DNA of 64,000 bases from SG8-30 sp963695085. Its GTDB lineage: Bacteria; Pseudomonadota; Gammaproteobacteria; Steroidobacterales; Steroidobacteraceae. Each line of letters starts with the position of its first letter. The first letter of the stretch is position 1. The translations under genes were made by a program, and so were the position numbers. This document shows, one piece after another, positions 1 through 6,452 of the stretch. The stretch covers positions 62,001 through 126,000 of the forward strand of contig CAVOFV010000005.1 in the NCBI GenBank assembly GCA_963695085.1, given 5' to 3'. The notes under the pieces are model-generated. The model searched no databases, was not told the DNA's origin, and was given only the letters and a program-made list of their open reading frames with translations.

Positions 1-21
1 AGGCTTGACCGCTTCTTCCAT
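1..21 (-). CDS. 5' end of an unidentified gene running off the left edge
   Basis: On the minus strand an ATG at 21-19 opens a frame reading MEEAVKP before the window ends. A strong ribosome binding site (AGGGGAG on the minus strand, about 29-35) lies just upstream of it, and an AT-rich promoter-like stretch (TTGCAG, then TAATAA) lies between it and the coq7 stop. Seven residues do not identify a family, so no function is offered. Confidence 0.4.
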
Positions 22-114
22 TTCACTCCCCTGGGGGCGCAGGCACGAGGCCGTTACGCCGTTTTATTACAGCGTCACGTGGAACTGCAAGACATCATTC
101 TAAGCGGTATCCGC

Positions 115-756
115 TCAGAACCGGTATGCCGTGCGCGTCATGACCCCGGCGGCTGCGCGCATCAGCGTTCGCACCGGCGCTGGCAGCGCCGTGCCGCCCG
201 CGTCGATCGCCACGCGGGCATGGCCGGTTTCGTCGCGCTTCATCTGCTCGAGAATGGCGCGGCTGCGTCCGTCTGCAGCCGGCAAGCGCGACAATTGGTC
301 ATCGAGATGTCCTTCAACCTGCCGTTCGGTCTCCGCCATGAAGCCGAAGCTGAAATCGTCCCCGCCCAGTCCGGCGACGACTCCGATGGCGAGCGCCCCG
401 GTGTACCACAGCGGGCTGAGCATGCTCGGTGCCGCGCCGAGCTCGGCGAGGCGTTCGTGGCACCAGGCGAGGTGATCACCTTCGTCGCGGGCTGCCCGCT
501 GCATCGCGGCGCGGGTGGCGGGGCTGCGCGCCGTGACGGCCTGCCCGTGGTACAGGCCCTGCGCCGCGACTTCACCGGCATGGTTGACGCGCATCAGGCC
601 GGCGGCGTGGGCACGGTCAGGGCCGTCCGCCAGGTGGTCAGTAACACCAACAGCCGGATTTTCACGTGCTGCCGACGGCTGGCCCAGGGTGGCTCGAAGC
701 GCCTGATCGGCCTGTATCAGGAGTCGGTCCAGGGGTGAGAGGGTGCGGCCGGCCAT
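115..756 (-). CDS. coq7: Coq7-type demethoxyubiquinone hydroxylase
   Basis: Di-iron monooxygenase that hydroxylates demethoxyubiquinol, the next-to-last ring hydroxylation of ubiquinone synthesis, at the inner membrane. The 213-residue protein has the family's two ExxH iron-binding repeats (RDEGDHLAW in the middle, KRDETGHAR near the C-terminus) and the conserved MRVNHAGEVAAQGLY segment with the first glutamate. I chose the ATG at 756 (MAGRTLSPLDRLL), where the family homology begins; an ATG at 765 would add three residues, and a longer frame to 825 overlaps the rplM promoter. It is divergent from rplM. Coq7 does here the job that UbiF does in enterobacteria, and fits the ubiH/ubiI genes further on. 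Confidence 0.93.
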   Translation of the reverse strand: MAGRTLSPLDRLLIQADQALRATLGQPSAARENPAVGVTDHLADGPDRAHAAGLMRVNHAGEVAAQGLYHGQAVTARSPATRAAMQRAARDEGDHLAWCHERLAELGAAPSMLSPLWYTGALAIGVVAGLGGDDFSFGFMAETERQVEGHLDDQLSRLPAADGRSRAILEQMKRDETGHARVAIDAGGTALPAPVRTLMRAAAGVMTRTAYRF

Positions 757-819
757 GGCGCACATTATATAGCGTCGCCGCGGGCGGCCCCGGGCCGTGC
801 CAACCGTGCCAAGACGCCT

Positions 820-848
820 TTGCAAACAAGGGCTTTCTTCATTAAACT
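820..848 (+). promoter_or_regulatory. Probable sigma-70 promoter of rplM-rpsI
   Basis: TTGCAA at 820-825, a 17-bp spacer and TAAACT at 843-848, 44 bp before the rplM start. Spacing is ideal and both hexamers match consensus at four or more positions. It lies in the coq7/rplM divergent gap. Confidence 0.5.
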
Positions 849-891
849 GCCCGCCCTTTCCCAGACGAAGACCCTTTCAAAGGGGTTCATG

Positions 892-1323
892 ATGAAGACG
901 ACTTTTGTGAACCCGGAGACCGTCCGGTGCGACTGGTTCGTGGTCAACGCCTCCGGCAAGACGCTGGGGCGGCTTGCGTCCGAGCTGGCGATCCGCCTGC
1001 GCGGCAAGCACAAGGCTGACTACACGCCGCACACCGACTGTGGTGATCACATGATCGTGATCAACGCGGAGAAGGTCGCGGTGACCGGCAACAAGCTGGC
1101 TGACAAGAAGTACCACCAGCACACGGGCTACATCGGCAACCTGAAGACGACCACCCTGGGGAAGCTGCTGCAGGAACACCCGGAGCGCGCTATCGAGTTC
1201 GCCGTCAAGGGCATGTTGCCGAAGACGACGCTCGGACGCCGCATGTACAGGAAGCTGCACGTGTTCGCCGGCGCAGACCACCCGCACGCCGCCCAGCAGC
1301 CCAAGCCGCTTGAGCTCGCCTGA
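892..1323 (+). CDS. rplM: 50S ribosomal protein L13
   Basis: Primary 23S rRNA-binding protein of the large subunit. The 143 residues align along the whole length with the E. coli protein (142 aa): MKTTFVNPETVRCDW at the N-terminus, GKTLGRLASELA, HTGYIGN, VKGMLPKTTLGRRMYRKL, and the C-terminal HAAQQP. Two ATGs sit side by side at 889 and 892; the AAAGGGG site at 880-885 is better spaced for 892. A longer in-frame start at 820 lies in the promoter and is rejected. It is followed 34 bp later by rpsI, the usual L13-S9 operon. Confidence 0.97.
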   Translation: MKTTFVNPETVRCDWFVVNASGKTLGRLASELAIRLRGKHKADYTPHTDCGDHMIVINAEKVAVTGNKLADKKYHQHTGYIGNLKTTTLGKLLQEHPERAIEFAVKGMLPKTTLGRRMYRKLHVFAGADHPHAAQQPKPLELA

Positions 1324-1357
1324 GGCGGGCGCGAACCACCAGCGAGAGAAACCGACA

Positions 1358-1750
1358 ATGCCCGCTACCACGAATTACGGCACCGGCCGCCGCAAGACCG
1401 CCGCCGCCAAGGTCTTCATCAAGCCTGGCACCGGCAAGATCACGGTCAACGACCGTTCACTGGATGAGTTCTTCGGCCGCGAGACGGGGCGCATGATCGT
1501 TCGTCAGCCGCTGGAGCTGACTGACATGGTCAAGCGGTTCGACATCACCGTCAGCGTGAGCGGCGGCGGCGTGACCGGCCAGGCGGGCGCCATCCGCCAC
1601 GGCATCACCCGCGCGCTGATCGAGTACGACGAGGTGCTGCGCAAGCCGCTGCGGGCCGCCGGTTTCGTGACGCGTGACGCGCGCGAAGTCGAGCGCAAGA
1701 AGGTCGGCCGCCGCAAGGCCCGGCGCGGGACGCAGTTCAGCAAGCGCTGA
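1358..1750 (+). CDS. rpsI: 30S ribosomal protein S9
   Basis: Small-subunit protein whose C-terminal tail reaches the P-site tRNA. The 130 residues show the S9 signatures: YGTGRRKTAAAKVF near the start, GGGVTGQAGAIRHGI in the middle, and the basic tail ending KARRGTQFSKR, in which the final KR contacts tRNA. The start is the ATG at 1358 behind a GAGAGAA site; the frame open from 1310 has no support. A tRNA-Gln gene begins 29 bp after the stop with no clear terminator between, so read-through is possible. Confidence 0.97.
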   Translation: MPATTNYGTGRRKTAAAKVFIKPGTGKITVNDRSLDEFFGRETGRMIVRQPLELTDMVKRFDITVSVSGGGVTGQAGAIRHGITRALIEYDEVLRKPLRAAGFVTRDAREVERKKVGRRKARRGTQFSKR

Positions 1751-1779
1751 GGAAGAACTCCTCCAGAGCCTCCCGATCT

Positions 1780-1853
1780 TGGGGGATCGTCTAGCGGTAG
1801 GACTACGGACTCTGACTCCGTCAACCTAGGTTCGAATCCTAGTCCCCCAGCCA
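1780..1853 (+). tRNA. tRNA-Gln (anticodon CUG)
   Basis: The cloverleaf folds cleanly: acceptor TGGGGGA (1780-1786) pairs with TCCCCCA (1843-1849), discriminator G1850, and CCA is encoded at 1851-1853. The anticodon stem ACGGA/TCCGT closes the seven-base loop CTCTGAC with anticodon CTG (reads CAG). The T-loop is TTCGAAT. The last 19 nt of this gene are repeated twice more downstream (see the 174-bp repeats). Confidence 0.97.
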
Positions 1854-1854
1854 A

Positions 1855-1897
1855 CAACGAAGAAGGGCCGGCCCGGAGGGTCGGCCTTTCTTCGTTG
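1855..1897 (+). terminator. Hairpin after tRNA-Gln, repeat copy 1
   Basis: A 20-bp stem with two G-U pairs and a GGA loop; the outer arms are CAACGAAGAA and TTCTTCGTTG, the inner arms GGGCCGGCCC and GGGTCGGCCT. Because the stem is framed by A-rich and T-rich arms it could end transcription on either strand. It begins two bases after the tRNA CCA. The same hairpin recurs at 2029-2071 and, with one mismatch, at 2203-2245. Confidence 0.7.
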
Positions 1898-2028
1898 AGG
1901 GGACGGGATGAGAACCGCAGGTTCGACGAGGCACGCGTAGCGTGCCGAAGAACGGTGCCGGGCTCTGGCGGCACCGGCCCCGCAGGGGCGAGGCGCGCAG
2001 CGCCGAGTAATCCTAGTCCCCCAGCCAA

Positions 2029-2071
2029 CAACGAAGAAGGGCCGGCCCGGAGGGTCGGCCTTTCTTCGTTG
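2029..2071 (+). terminator. Hairpin, repeat copy 2
   Basis: Exact second copy, 174 bp on, of the 43-nt hairpin that follows the tRNA. Confidence 0.6.
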
Positions 2072-2202
2072 AGGGGACGGGATGAGAACCGCAGGTTCGA
2101 CGAGGCACGCGTAGCGTGCCGAAGAACGGTGCCGGGCTCTGGCGGCACCGGCCCCGCAGGGGCGAGGCGCGCAGCGCCGAGTAATCCTAGTCCCCCAGCC
2201 AA

Positions 2203-2245
2203 CAACGAAGAAGGGCCGGCCCGGAGGGTCGGCCCTTTTGCGTTG
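2203..2245 (+). terminator. Hairpin, repeat copy 3 (diverged)
   Basis: Third copy, slightly diverged: its 3' arm reads CCCTTTTGCGTTG, giving a better T-run at the cost of one mismatch. It may be the main terminator for the tRNA transcript. Confidence 0.6.
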
Positions 2246-2268
2246 AAGGGACAGGATGAGAATCGCTA

Positions 2269-2331
2269 GCCTGCTGGCATGAGTCGCGACAGGCCCGTCG
2301 AATCGGGTCAAAGCGACTCATGCCAGCAGGC
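2269..2331. repeat. Perfect 19-bp inverted repeat at the head of the second repeat block
   Basis: GCCTGCTGGCATGAGTCGC at 2269-2287 is the exact reverse complement of 2313-2331. The 25-bp loop contains a nested short stem (CCCG/CGGG around TCGAAT). It has no coding potential that I recognise. A 9-bp version (CGCTGTGAC/GTCACAGCG) surrounds the same loop in the second copy of the block. Confidence 0.75.
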
Positions 2332-2704
2332 GTTGGGCTCAATGCCGGTCCGCCGGAGACGCGTGCTGCCGCCTTTCCGCGGGCCTCGCTCGGACCCGAC
2401 CAAACGGGTCTGCCGCGAGGCCCACGGCCAGGCTCGCCCACTTCATGTGGCGGGCGATGGACCGGCGCGGGCGTCCGCCGGTAACGCCGATCGCAGCGCG
2501 TCAGCCAGTCGGCAGGCGCTGTGACAGACCCGTCGAATCGGGTCACAGCGACTCGTGCCAGCAGGCGTTGGGCTCAATGCCGGTCCGCCGGAGACGCGTG
2601 CTGCCGCCTTTCCGCGGGCCTCGCTTGGACCCGACCAAACGGGTCTGCCGCGAGGCCCACGGCCAGGCTCGCCCACGTCATGCAACGGGCGATGGACCGG
2701 CGCG
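2288..2704. repeat. Two direct repeats of about 182 bp, 235 bp apart
   Basis: 2288-2469 recurs at 2523-2704 with only a few differences. The shared text includes the CCCGTCGAATCGGGTCA hairpin loop and the strings GCGTTGGGCTCAATGCCGG and GACCCGACCAAACGGGTC, the latter itself an imperfect inverted repeat. The 53 bp between copies is not repeated. Together with the tRNA-tail repeats this makes an 880-bp stretch without a believable gene between tRNA-Gln and rpiA. Open frames through it are in all registers and look like GC-rich shadows. Confidence 0.85.
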
Positions 2705-2733
2705 AGCAATATCAGATACGCGCGATGTTCCGG

Positions 2734-3393
2734 TCAGCGGGTCAGGGTCTCGACGCCATGCTCACCGGCGACGATCAGCACGTCGGCCGGCCGCTCGGCG
2801 AACAGCCCGACCGTCACGACGCCCGCGATCTGGTTGATGGTCCGCTCGAGCCCGGCCGGCTCGGTAATCTGCAAGTGGTGGACGTCCAGGATGACGTTGC
2901 CATTGTCGGTCACGAACCCCTCGCGCCACACCGGCTGCCCGCCGAGGCCGACCAGCCGGCGGGCGACATGCGAACGCGCCATCGGGATCACCTCGACCGG
3001 CAGCGGGAAGCGGCCCAGCACGTCGACGACCTTGGAGTCGTCCACGATGCACACGAACCGGCGGCTTGCGGCAGCGACCACCTTCTCGCGGGTCAGCGCG
3101 CCGCCGCCGCCCTTGATGAGTTGCAGGTGGCGCGTCGCCTCGTCTGCCCCGTCGACATACAGCGGCAGCGGGCCAACCGAATTGAGCTCGAAAACGTCTA
3201 TTCCGGCCGCGCGCAGCCGCTTTGTGGAGGCCTCCGACGAGGACACCGCTCCCGCAATGCGGCTGGCCGATGCGGCCAGCGCCGCGATGAAATGATTGAC
3301 GGTAGAGCCGGTCCCGACCCCGACGACCATGCCGTCTTCGAGGTAACCCGCCGCCGTCTCGGCCGCGCGTCGCTTGCGGTCGTCCTGGTTCAT
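2734..3393 (-). CDS. rpiA: Ribose-5-phosphate isomerase A
   Basis: Interconverts ribose 5-phosphate and ribulose 5-phosphate in the non-oxidative pentose phosphate pathway (cytosol). The protein is 219 residues, the same as E. coli RpiA, and carries the family marks in order: VGVGTGSTVNHFI (phosphate loop), YVDGADEA with catalytic acids, IKGGGGALTREK, and the C-terminal NQIAGVVTVGLFA. Start taken at MNQDDRKR (3393); an ATG two codons earlier is possible. It is a single gene on the minus strand, bordered by the repeat block on its 3' side and the small histone-like gene upstream. Confidence 0.95.
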   Translation of the reverse strand: MNQDDRKRRAAETAAGYLEDGMVVGVGTGSTVNHFIAALAASASRIAGAVSSSEASTKRLRAAGIDVFELNSVGPLPLYVDGADEATRHLQLIKGGGGALTREKVVAAASRRFVCIVDDSKVVDVLGRFPLPVEVIPMARSHVARRLVGLGGQPVWREGFVTDNGNVILDVHHLQITEPAGLERTINQIAGVVTVGLFAERPADVLIVAGEHGVETLTR

Positions 3394-3437
3394 CTGCATG
3401 GGGCGAGCATGGATGATTTCCGGGTCCCGGAAAAGAC

Positions 3438-3459
3438 TGTGCCCGCTTGCGCGGGCACA
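3438..3459 (-). terminator. Terminator downstream of the histone-like small gene
   Basis: TGTGCCCGC / GCGGGCACA, nine perfect pairs with a four-base loop, followed on the minus strand by GTCTTTTCC. It lies about 75 bp after the small gene's stop and before the rpiA start, separating the two transcripts. Confidence 0.6.
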
Positions 3460-3534
3460 ATCAGAAGCTTTCAGTACGAACGGACAGCAGTCATTCGACT
3501 CTTTTCCGACCGTCGTACCGGCCGCTCAAAAGGC

Positions 3535-3615
3535 CTACTTCTTCTTAGCAGCCTTCTTCTTGGTTGCCTTCTTCTTCGTCGCCTTTCTCTTAGCAGCCTT
3601 CTTCTTGGTCGCCAT
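3535..3615 (-). CDS. 26-residue Lys/Ala-rich histone H1-like protein
   Basis: A tiny but well-supported gene: ATG at 3615, a GGAG ribosome site eight bases before it, a good promoter upstream and a hairpin terminator downstream. The product is almost only Lys, Ala and Thr in KKA(A/T)KK-type repeats with one Arg, like the tails of bacterial histone H1-like and AlgP-type DNA-binding proteins. Such tails bind DNA by charge; here the tail is the entire protein. The reading frame extends upstream without a stop to 4188, but that part overlaps the EVE gene and lies beyond the promoter. Role in nucleoid binding is inferred from composition only. Confidence 0.75.
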   Translation of the reverse strand: MATKKKAAKRKATKKKATKKKAAKKK

Positions 3616-3649
3616 AATGGATCTCCATGTCGGGTTAATCCGGGGAGCG

Positions 3650-3677
3650 AGTATATACATGGTTGACGGGAATGCAA
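3650..3677 (-). promoter_or_regulatory. Promoter of the histone-like small gene
   Basis: Minus-strand TTGCAT (3672-3677), 16-bp spacer, TATACT (3650-3655), ending 35 bp before the ATG. The -10 matches five of six consensus positions. Confidence 0.6.
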
Positions 3678-3795
3678 GCAAGGGGTACGCGCGCGGGCGT
3701 GTGTTGCAACTCGACTGACGACGGTGCGATGCGCACGAGCGATGGCGGTCTCGGGTCGTTGCGATCTTCACGGTGCACGCTGACATCGCGCGCGT

Positions 3796-3832
3796 GAAGA
3801 AAACAGGAGAAGCGTTTGCTGCGTGTTTTCTC
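3796..3832 (-). terminator. Possible terminator or stem after the EVE gene
   Basis: On the minus strand AGAAAACA pairs with TGTTTTCT around a loop of about 18 bases, shortly after the EVE stop codon at 3842. The T-rich right arm could serve as terminator; the loop is long, so confidence is limited. Confidence 0.3.
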
Positions 3833-3841
3833 GAAGCGAAA

Positions 3842-4327
3842 TCAGCTTCGCTGCACTCGCTCTCCGGCAAGGCGGAGGATGAATTTCCACTCGGCCGCAG
3901 TGACCGGTGTGATCGACAACCGGTTGCCGCGTCGCAGGATCCACATGTCGCGGAGCGCCCCGCCGGCATGCTCCCGCAACGCCTCAAGAGTGACCGGCCG
4001 CACAAATTTGCGCACGAGTTGGACGTCCACCATGAACCAGCGCGGGTCGCCGGGGTCGCTCGCCGCGTCGTAGTACCTGCTGCGGCGGTTGAAGGCAGTG
4101 TCGTCGGCATAGGCGCCGCGCACGACACGAACCGTGCCGGCGATGCCCGGCACCTCGCAGCTCGAGTGATAGAAGAATGCGCGGTCATGGCGCCGCATCT
4201 GGTCGCGCATCATGTTGCGGGCCTGGTAGTTGCGGATGCCTTCCCAGCAGGTCGTGCGGCGCGGCGCCGTCGCCAGGTCGTCGATGCCGAACGTGCCGGG
4301 TTCCGACTTGAGCAGCCAGTAGTTCAC
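3842..4327 (-). CDS. EVE (PUA-like) domain protein
   Basis: EVE domains are PUA-superfamily folds thought to bind modified bases in RNA or DNA. The 161-residue protein is a single EVE domain: NYWLLKSEPGTF at the start, the WEGIRNYQARNMMRD signature, AFFYHSSCEVPGIAG, and WFMVDVQLVRKF. The start is a GTG at 4327 with AGGA upstream; the open frame continues to 4453 but only inside the preceding gene. The GTG overlaps the TGA of the 5-FCL gene (GTGA), so the two are translationally coupled. The same pairing, downstream of zapA and 6S RNA, is common in gammaproteobacteria. Confidence 0.88.
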   Translation of the reverse strand: MNYWLLKSEPGTFGIDDLATAPRRTTCWEGIRNYQARNMMRDQMRRHDRAFFYHSSCEVPGIAGTVRVVRGAYADDTAFNRRSRYYDAASDPGDPRWFMVDVQLVRKFVRPVTLEALREHAGGALRDMWILRRGNRLSITPVTAAEWKFILRLAGERVQRS

Positions 4328-4965
4328 GGCAGTCCTGGCTGGGCGGACGCCGCCGCATGGGGCGCAGCGCGGCCGTACACACCGCTCTCTGTCACGACGC
4401 CCCACAGGCCCACATCCCAGGGCTGCGGGGCCAGATGCGCCACTCGCTGGCACTCGAAAGCCAGCCCGAGCAGTCGCGGGCGCCGCCAGGACACGCGCCA
4501 GTTGAGGTACCCGAAGTGCCGGTCATAGAAGCCGGCGCCGAGGCCCAGGCGCTGGCCGGAACCGTCGAAGGCGACACAAGGAACCAGCGCCAGGTCCAGG
4601 CGGGCACCGTGGATCCTGTGGCCGCCGCGCGGCTCGCGGATGCCCCAGCGATTGCGCCGCGTATCGGCACCCGGCGGCAGCGCGGCGAAGCGCATGCGCC
4701 GCTGCTCAAAACTGGTGATCACCGGAACGAAGAGCTCGCAACCCAGCGAACGGGCCAGGTCGACGACCGGCGCCGTGTCGAGTTCGCCGTGGATCGGCAG
4801 GTAGACGGCCACGCGACGCCCCGGCCGCAGCACGCCAAGTCTGGCCAGCCGGCTGGCCACCGCGCGTGCCGCCGCGGCCCGCTGGTCCTGCGGCAGGTCC
4901 TGCCGCAGCGCGCGCAGTCGCCGCCGCATGCCGGCGCGGTCCTCGGCGGCCGTTGCCGTCGTCAT
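4324..4965 (-). CDS. ygfA: 5-formyltetrahydrofolate cyclo-ligase (5-FCL family)
   Basis: ATP-dependent conversion of 5-formyl-THF to 5,10-methenyl-THF, salvaging a folate that inhibits one-carbon enzymes. The 213-residue protein has RRRLRALRQ at the N-terminus (phosphate-binding Arg/Lys), VAVYLPIHGELDT, the LDLALVPCVAFDGSGQRLG stretch and the diagnostic LGLGAGFYDRHF loop. It follows the 6S RNA gene in the conserved order zapA - ssrS - ygfA, where both are usually made from one transcript. The folate link fits the glycine cleavage genes 10 kb on. The C-terminal 20 residues are Ala/Pro-rich and unconserved. Confidence 0.92.
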   Translation of the reverse strand: MTTATAAEDRAGMRRRLRALRQDLPQDQRAAAARAVASRLARLGVLRPGRRVAVYLPIHGELDTAPVVDLARSLGCELFVPVITSFEQRRMRFAALPPGADTRRNRWGIREPRGGHRIHGARLDLALVPCVAFDGSGQRLGLGAGFYDRHFGYLNWRVSWRRPRLLGLAFECQRVAHLAPQPWDVGLWGVVTESGVYGRAAPHAAASAQPGLP

Positions 4966-4986
4966 GGATCACCCGCGAAGTGAGGA

Positions 4987-5176
4987 GGCGCCACCCGCAT
5001 GTGCCGTTGCCGGCCGCTGCTCTCGAACCAGAGCAACAAGTGGGGCAAGCCGTGACCGCTAAGGCTTCCCGCTCCAGCGCGGACTTGCACACTGCCGTCA
5101 CAGAGCCACGCCCCGGGGTTTTCAACGTAAGGGTCGAGAGATACCCAGGCCCACATCGAACACCGCAGGCGGCGCC
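4987..5176 (-). ncRNA. ssrS: 6S RNA
   Basis: Regulatory RNA that mimics an open promoter and binds sigma-70 RNA polymerase in stationary phase. It sits exactly between zapA and ygfA on their strand, the conserved place, and is about 190 nt (E. coli 184). Its ends pair: GGCGCCGCC with GGTGGCGCC and more with wobble pairs. Inside are the conserved GGAAGCCTTA stretch and the GGCAACGGCACATGCGG 3' part, matching E. coli GAAGCCTTA and CGGCGGCATC regions. Ends are estimated from the closing stem. Confidence 0.85.
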
Positions 5177-5217
5177 AAACTTTCGCGCACCCGGACTCAG
5201 GGCGCGCCACAACAATC

Positions 5218-5532
5218 TTACAGGTCGAGCTGCTGGCCCTCGGCCAGTGCTGATTCTACACGCTCGCGCATGGACCGCAGCCGGCCGGCCACGTCGGTTT
5301 CCAGGGACTCATCGCGGCTGCGGGCGCCCAGCAACTCATTGGTGATGTTGAGGGCCGCCATCACGGCAATCCGGTCGAGCCCGACCACCTTGCCGCTGTC
5401 GCGGATCTCGCGCATGCGCTGATTGAGCAGCTCCGCGGAGTCCAGCAGGGCATGCCGCTGGTCGGCCGGGCAGGCGACGTGATACTCCTTCTCGAGCACC
5501 CTGATGCTGACGCGGCTGACTTCGCTGGTCAC
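5218..5532 (-). CDS. zapA: Cell division protein ZapA
   Basis: FtsZ-binding protein that bundles filaments at the division ring. The 104-residue protein shows the N-terminal strand region VSRVSIRVLEKEYHVACPADQ, the LLDSAELLNQRMREI helix with LDRIAVMAALNITNELL, and a C-terminal coiled coil. Its ATG overlaps the stop of the upstream coiled-coil gene (ATGA at 5529-5532). 6S RNA follows directly. Confidence 0.93.
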   Translation of the reverse strand: MTSEVSRVSIRVLEKEYHVACPADQRHALLDSAELLNQRMREIRDSGKVVGLDRIAVMAALNITNELLGARSRDESLETDVAGRLRSMRERVESALAEGQQLDL

Positions 5533-5762
5533 GCGCTGCTCTCCATCGACTTGAGCCGTCCCACCATCGCCTCGACGCGGGCCCGCACCTGCTCGTTCTT
5601 GGCCAGCAGCGTGGCCCGGTCCGCCGCCAGCGCATCCTGCCGCTGGCGCAGGGCGCGGTTTTCTTCCTTGAGCTGTGACACGACCGTCACCAGTTCGTCC
5701 AGGCGGCGTTCGAGTCGCTTGAGCTCCTGTTCGACGGCCGACTTGGTGGGCTGCTCGCTCAT
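5529..5762 (-). CDS. ZapB-like small coiled-coil protein (TIGR02449 type)
   Basis: A 77-residue protein that is one continuous coiled coil (LKRLERRLDELVTVVSQL, then KEENRALRQRQDAL), with the composition of ZapB-like division proteins. A small protein of this kind commonly precedes zapA in Pseudomonas- and Xanthomonas-like genomes. The start is the ATG at 5762 (MSEQPTKS); a longer frame to 6296 lies antisense to the UPF0149 gene. The ATGA overlap with zapA implies co-translation and a linked role in cell division, which is inference. Confidence 0.82.
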   Translation of the reverse strand: MSEQPTKSAVEQELKRLERRLDELVTVVSQLKEENRALRQRQDALAADRATLLAKNEQVRARVEAMVGRLKSMESSA

Positions 5763-5873
5763 GCTGGCATTATGGGTCCCGGCCAAACGCCCGGTCAACG
5801 CGGCGGCCGTGCCCGGGGCGGCGCTGCGGGTTAGGATAGCCGCCCGTGGACACGGATCGCGGTACCGGGCCGG

Positions 5874-6452
5874 ATGCTCCCCATGACTTATGACGAGTTG
5901 GCCCTGCCCCTGTCGACAGGCGGCTCGGTGGTCGGTGCGGCGGAGCTGCATGGCGGCGTAAGCGGCGCGCTGTGCGCGCAGGCGGTCGTCAGGCCGTCCG
6001 ACTGGACCGGCGAGGCCCTGCCCGGGCACGAGGACGCCGCGCGGGTCGTGGCACTGCAGGCCGTGCTGGATGACGTGATCGGGCAGACGCGGGCCGTGCT
6101 GGCCGGCGGCGACATGACGTTTGCGCCGCTGCTGCCGCCCGACGAGGTGGCGCTGCAGGAACGCGTCGCGGCGCTGGCGGCCTGGTGCAGTGGCTTCCTG
6201 TACGGGATCGGCCGCTCGGGGTCGCTCGGGCAACCCCGCGGCGACCTGGACGAGATCCTGCGCGACCTCGGGGAAATCGCGCGTGCGGCGGTCCACGGCG
6301 ACGAAGTGAGTGAAGACGCGGAGCGCGACTATGCGGAGCTGGTCGAATTCGTGCGCGCCGCGGTGCAGCTGGCCTTCGAGGAACTGGCGCCGCTGCGTGC
6401 GGCGGCGGCGGCCAGGCCGGTGAGTGGGGCAGCGAGCGGGGAGACGAGATGA
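5874..6452 (+). CDS. UPF0149 (YgfB/YecA) family protein
   Basis: An all-helical protein of unknown biochemical role, found beside pepP and ubiH across gammaproteobacteria. The 192 residues include the signatures LHGGVSGALCA near the N-terminus, FAPLLPPDE, and LAAWCSGFLYGIG in the middle. The last helix ends in an Ala-rich tail. Start may be at 5874 or at the in-frame ATG 5883 (MTYDELA); neither has a strong ribosome site. Its TGA overlaps the pepP ATG (ATGA), beginning the four-gene chain UPF0149-pepP-ubiH-ubiI. The gene is divergent from the zapA group. Confidence 0.88.
   Translation: MLPMTYDELALPLSTGGSVVGAAELHGGVSGALCAQAVVRPSDWTGEALPGHEDAARVVALQAVLDDVIGQTRAVLAGGDMTFAPLLPPDEVALQERVAALAAWCSGFLYGIGRSGSLGQPRGDLDEILRDLGEIARAAVHGDEVSEDAERDYAELVEFVRAAVQLAFEELAPLRAAAAARPVSGAASGETR

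Larger units (their letters stand above)
1835..2245 (+). repeat. 174-bp tandem repeats, each starting with the last 19 nt of tRNA-Gln
   Basis: Two full copies (1835-2008 and 2009-2182) and a third partial one (2183 to about 2260) follow at exactly 174-bp spacing. Each begins with the 19 nt that form the 3' end of the tRNA including CCA, then carries a 43-nt hairpin (20-bp stem, GGA loop). In the full copies further short hairpins follow, such as GGCACGC/GCGTGCC, GGTGCC/GGCACC and GCCCC/GGGGC. The two full copies look identical, implying recent duplication or conversion. This is the architecture of the rtT repeats after tyrT in E. coli. The unit is 58 codons long, so all frames stay open across it, which explains the spurious ORFs here. 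Confidence 0.93.

Noticed and set aside
1895..2269. A plus-strand Arg-rich open frame of 124 codons through the tRNA repeats, as a possible Tpr-like protein
   Set aside because: The repeat unit is a multiple of three so frames stay open by chance; no ribosome site is evident. A coding role is not excluded.
1504..2311. Minus-strand open frames through the repeats and rpsI
   Set aside because: They overlap the essential rpsI and tRNA genes and repeat only because the DNA repeats.
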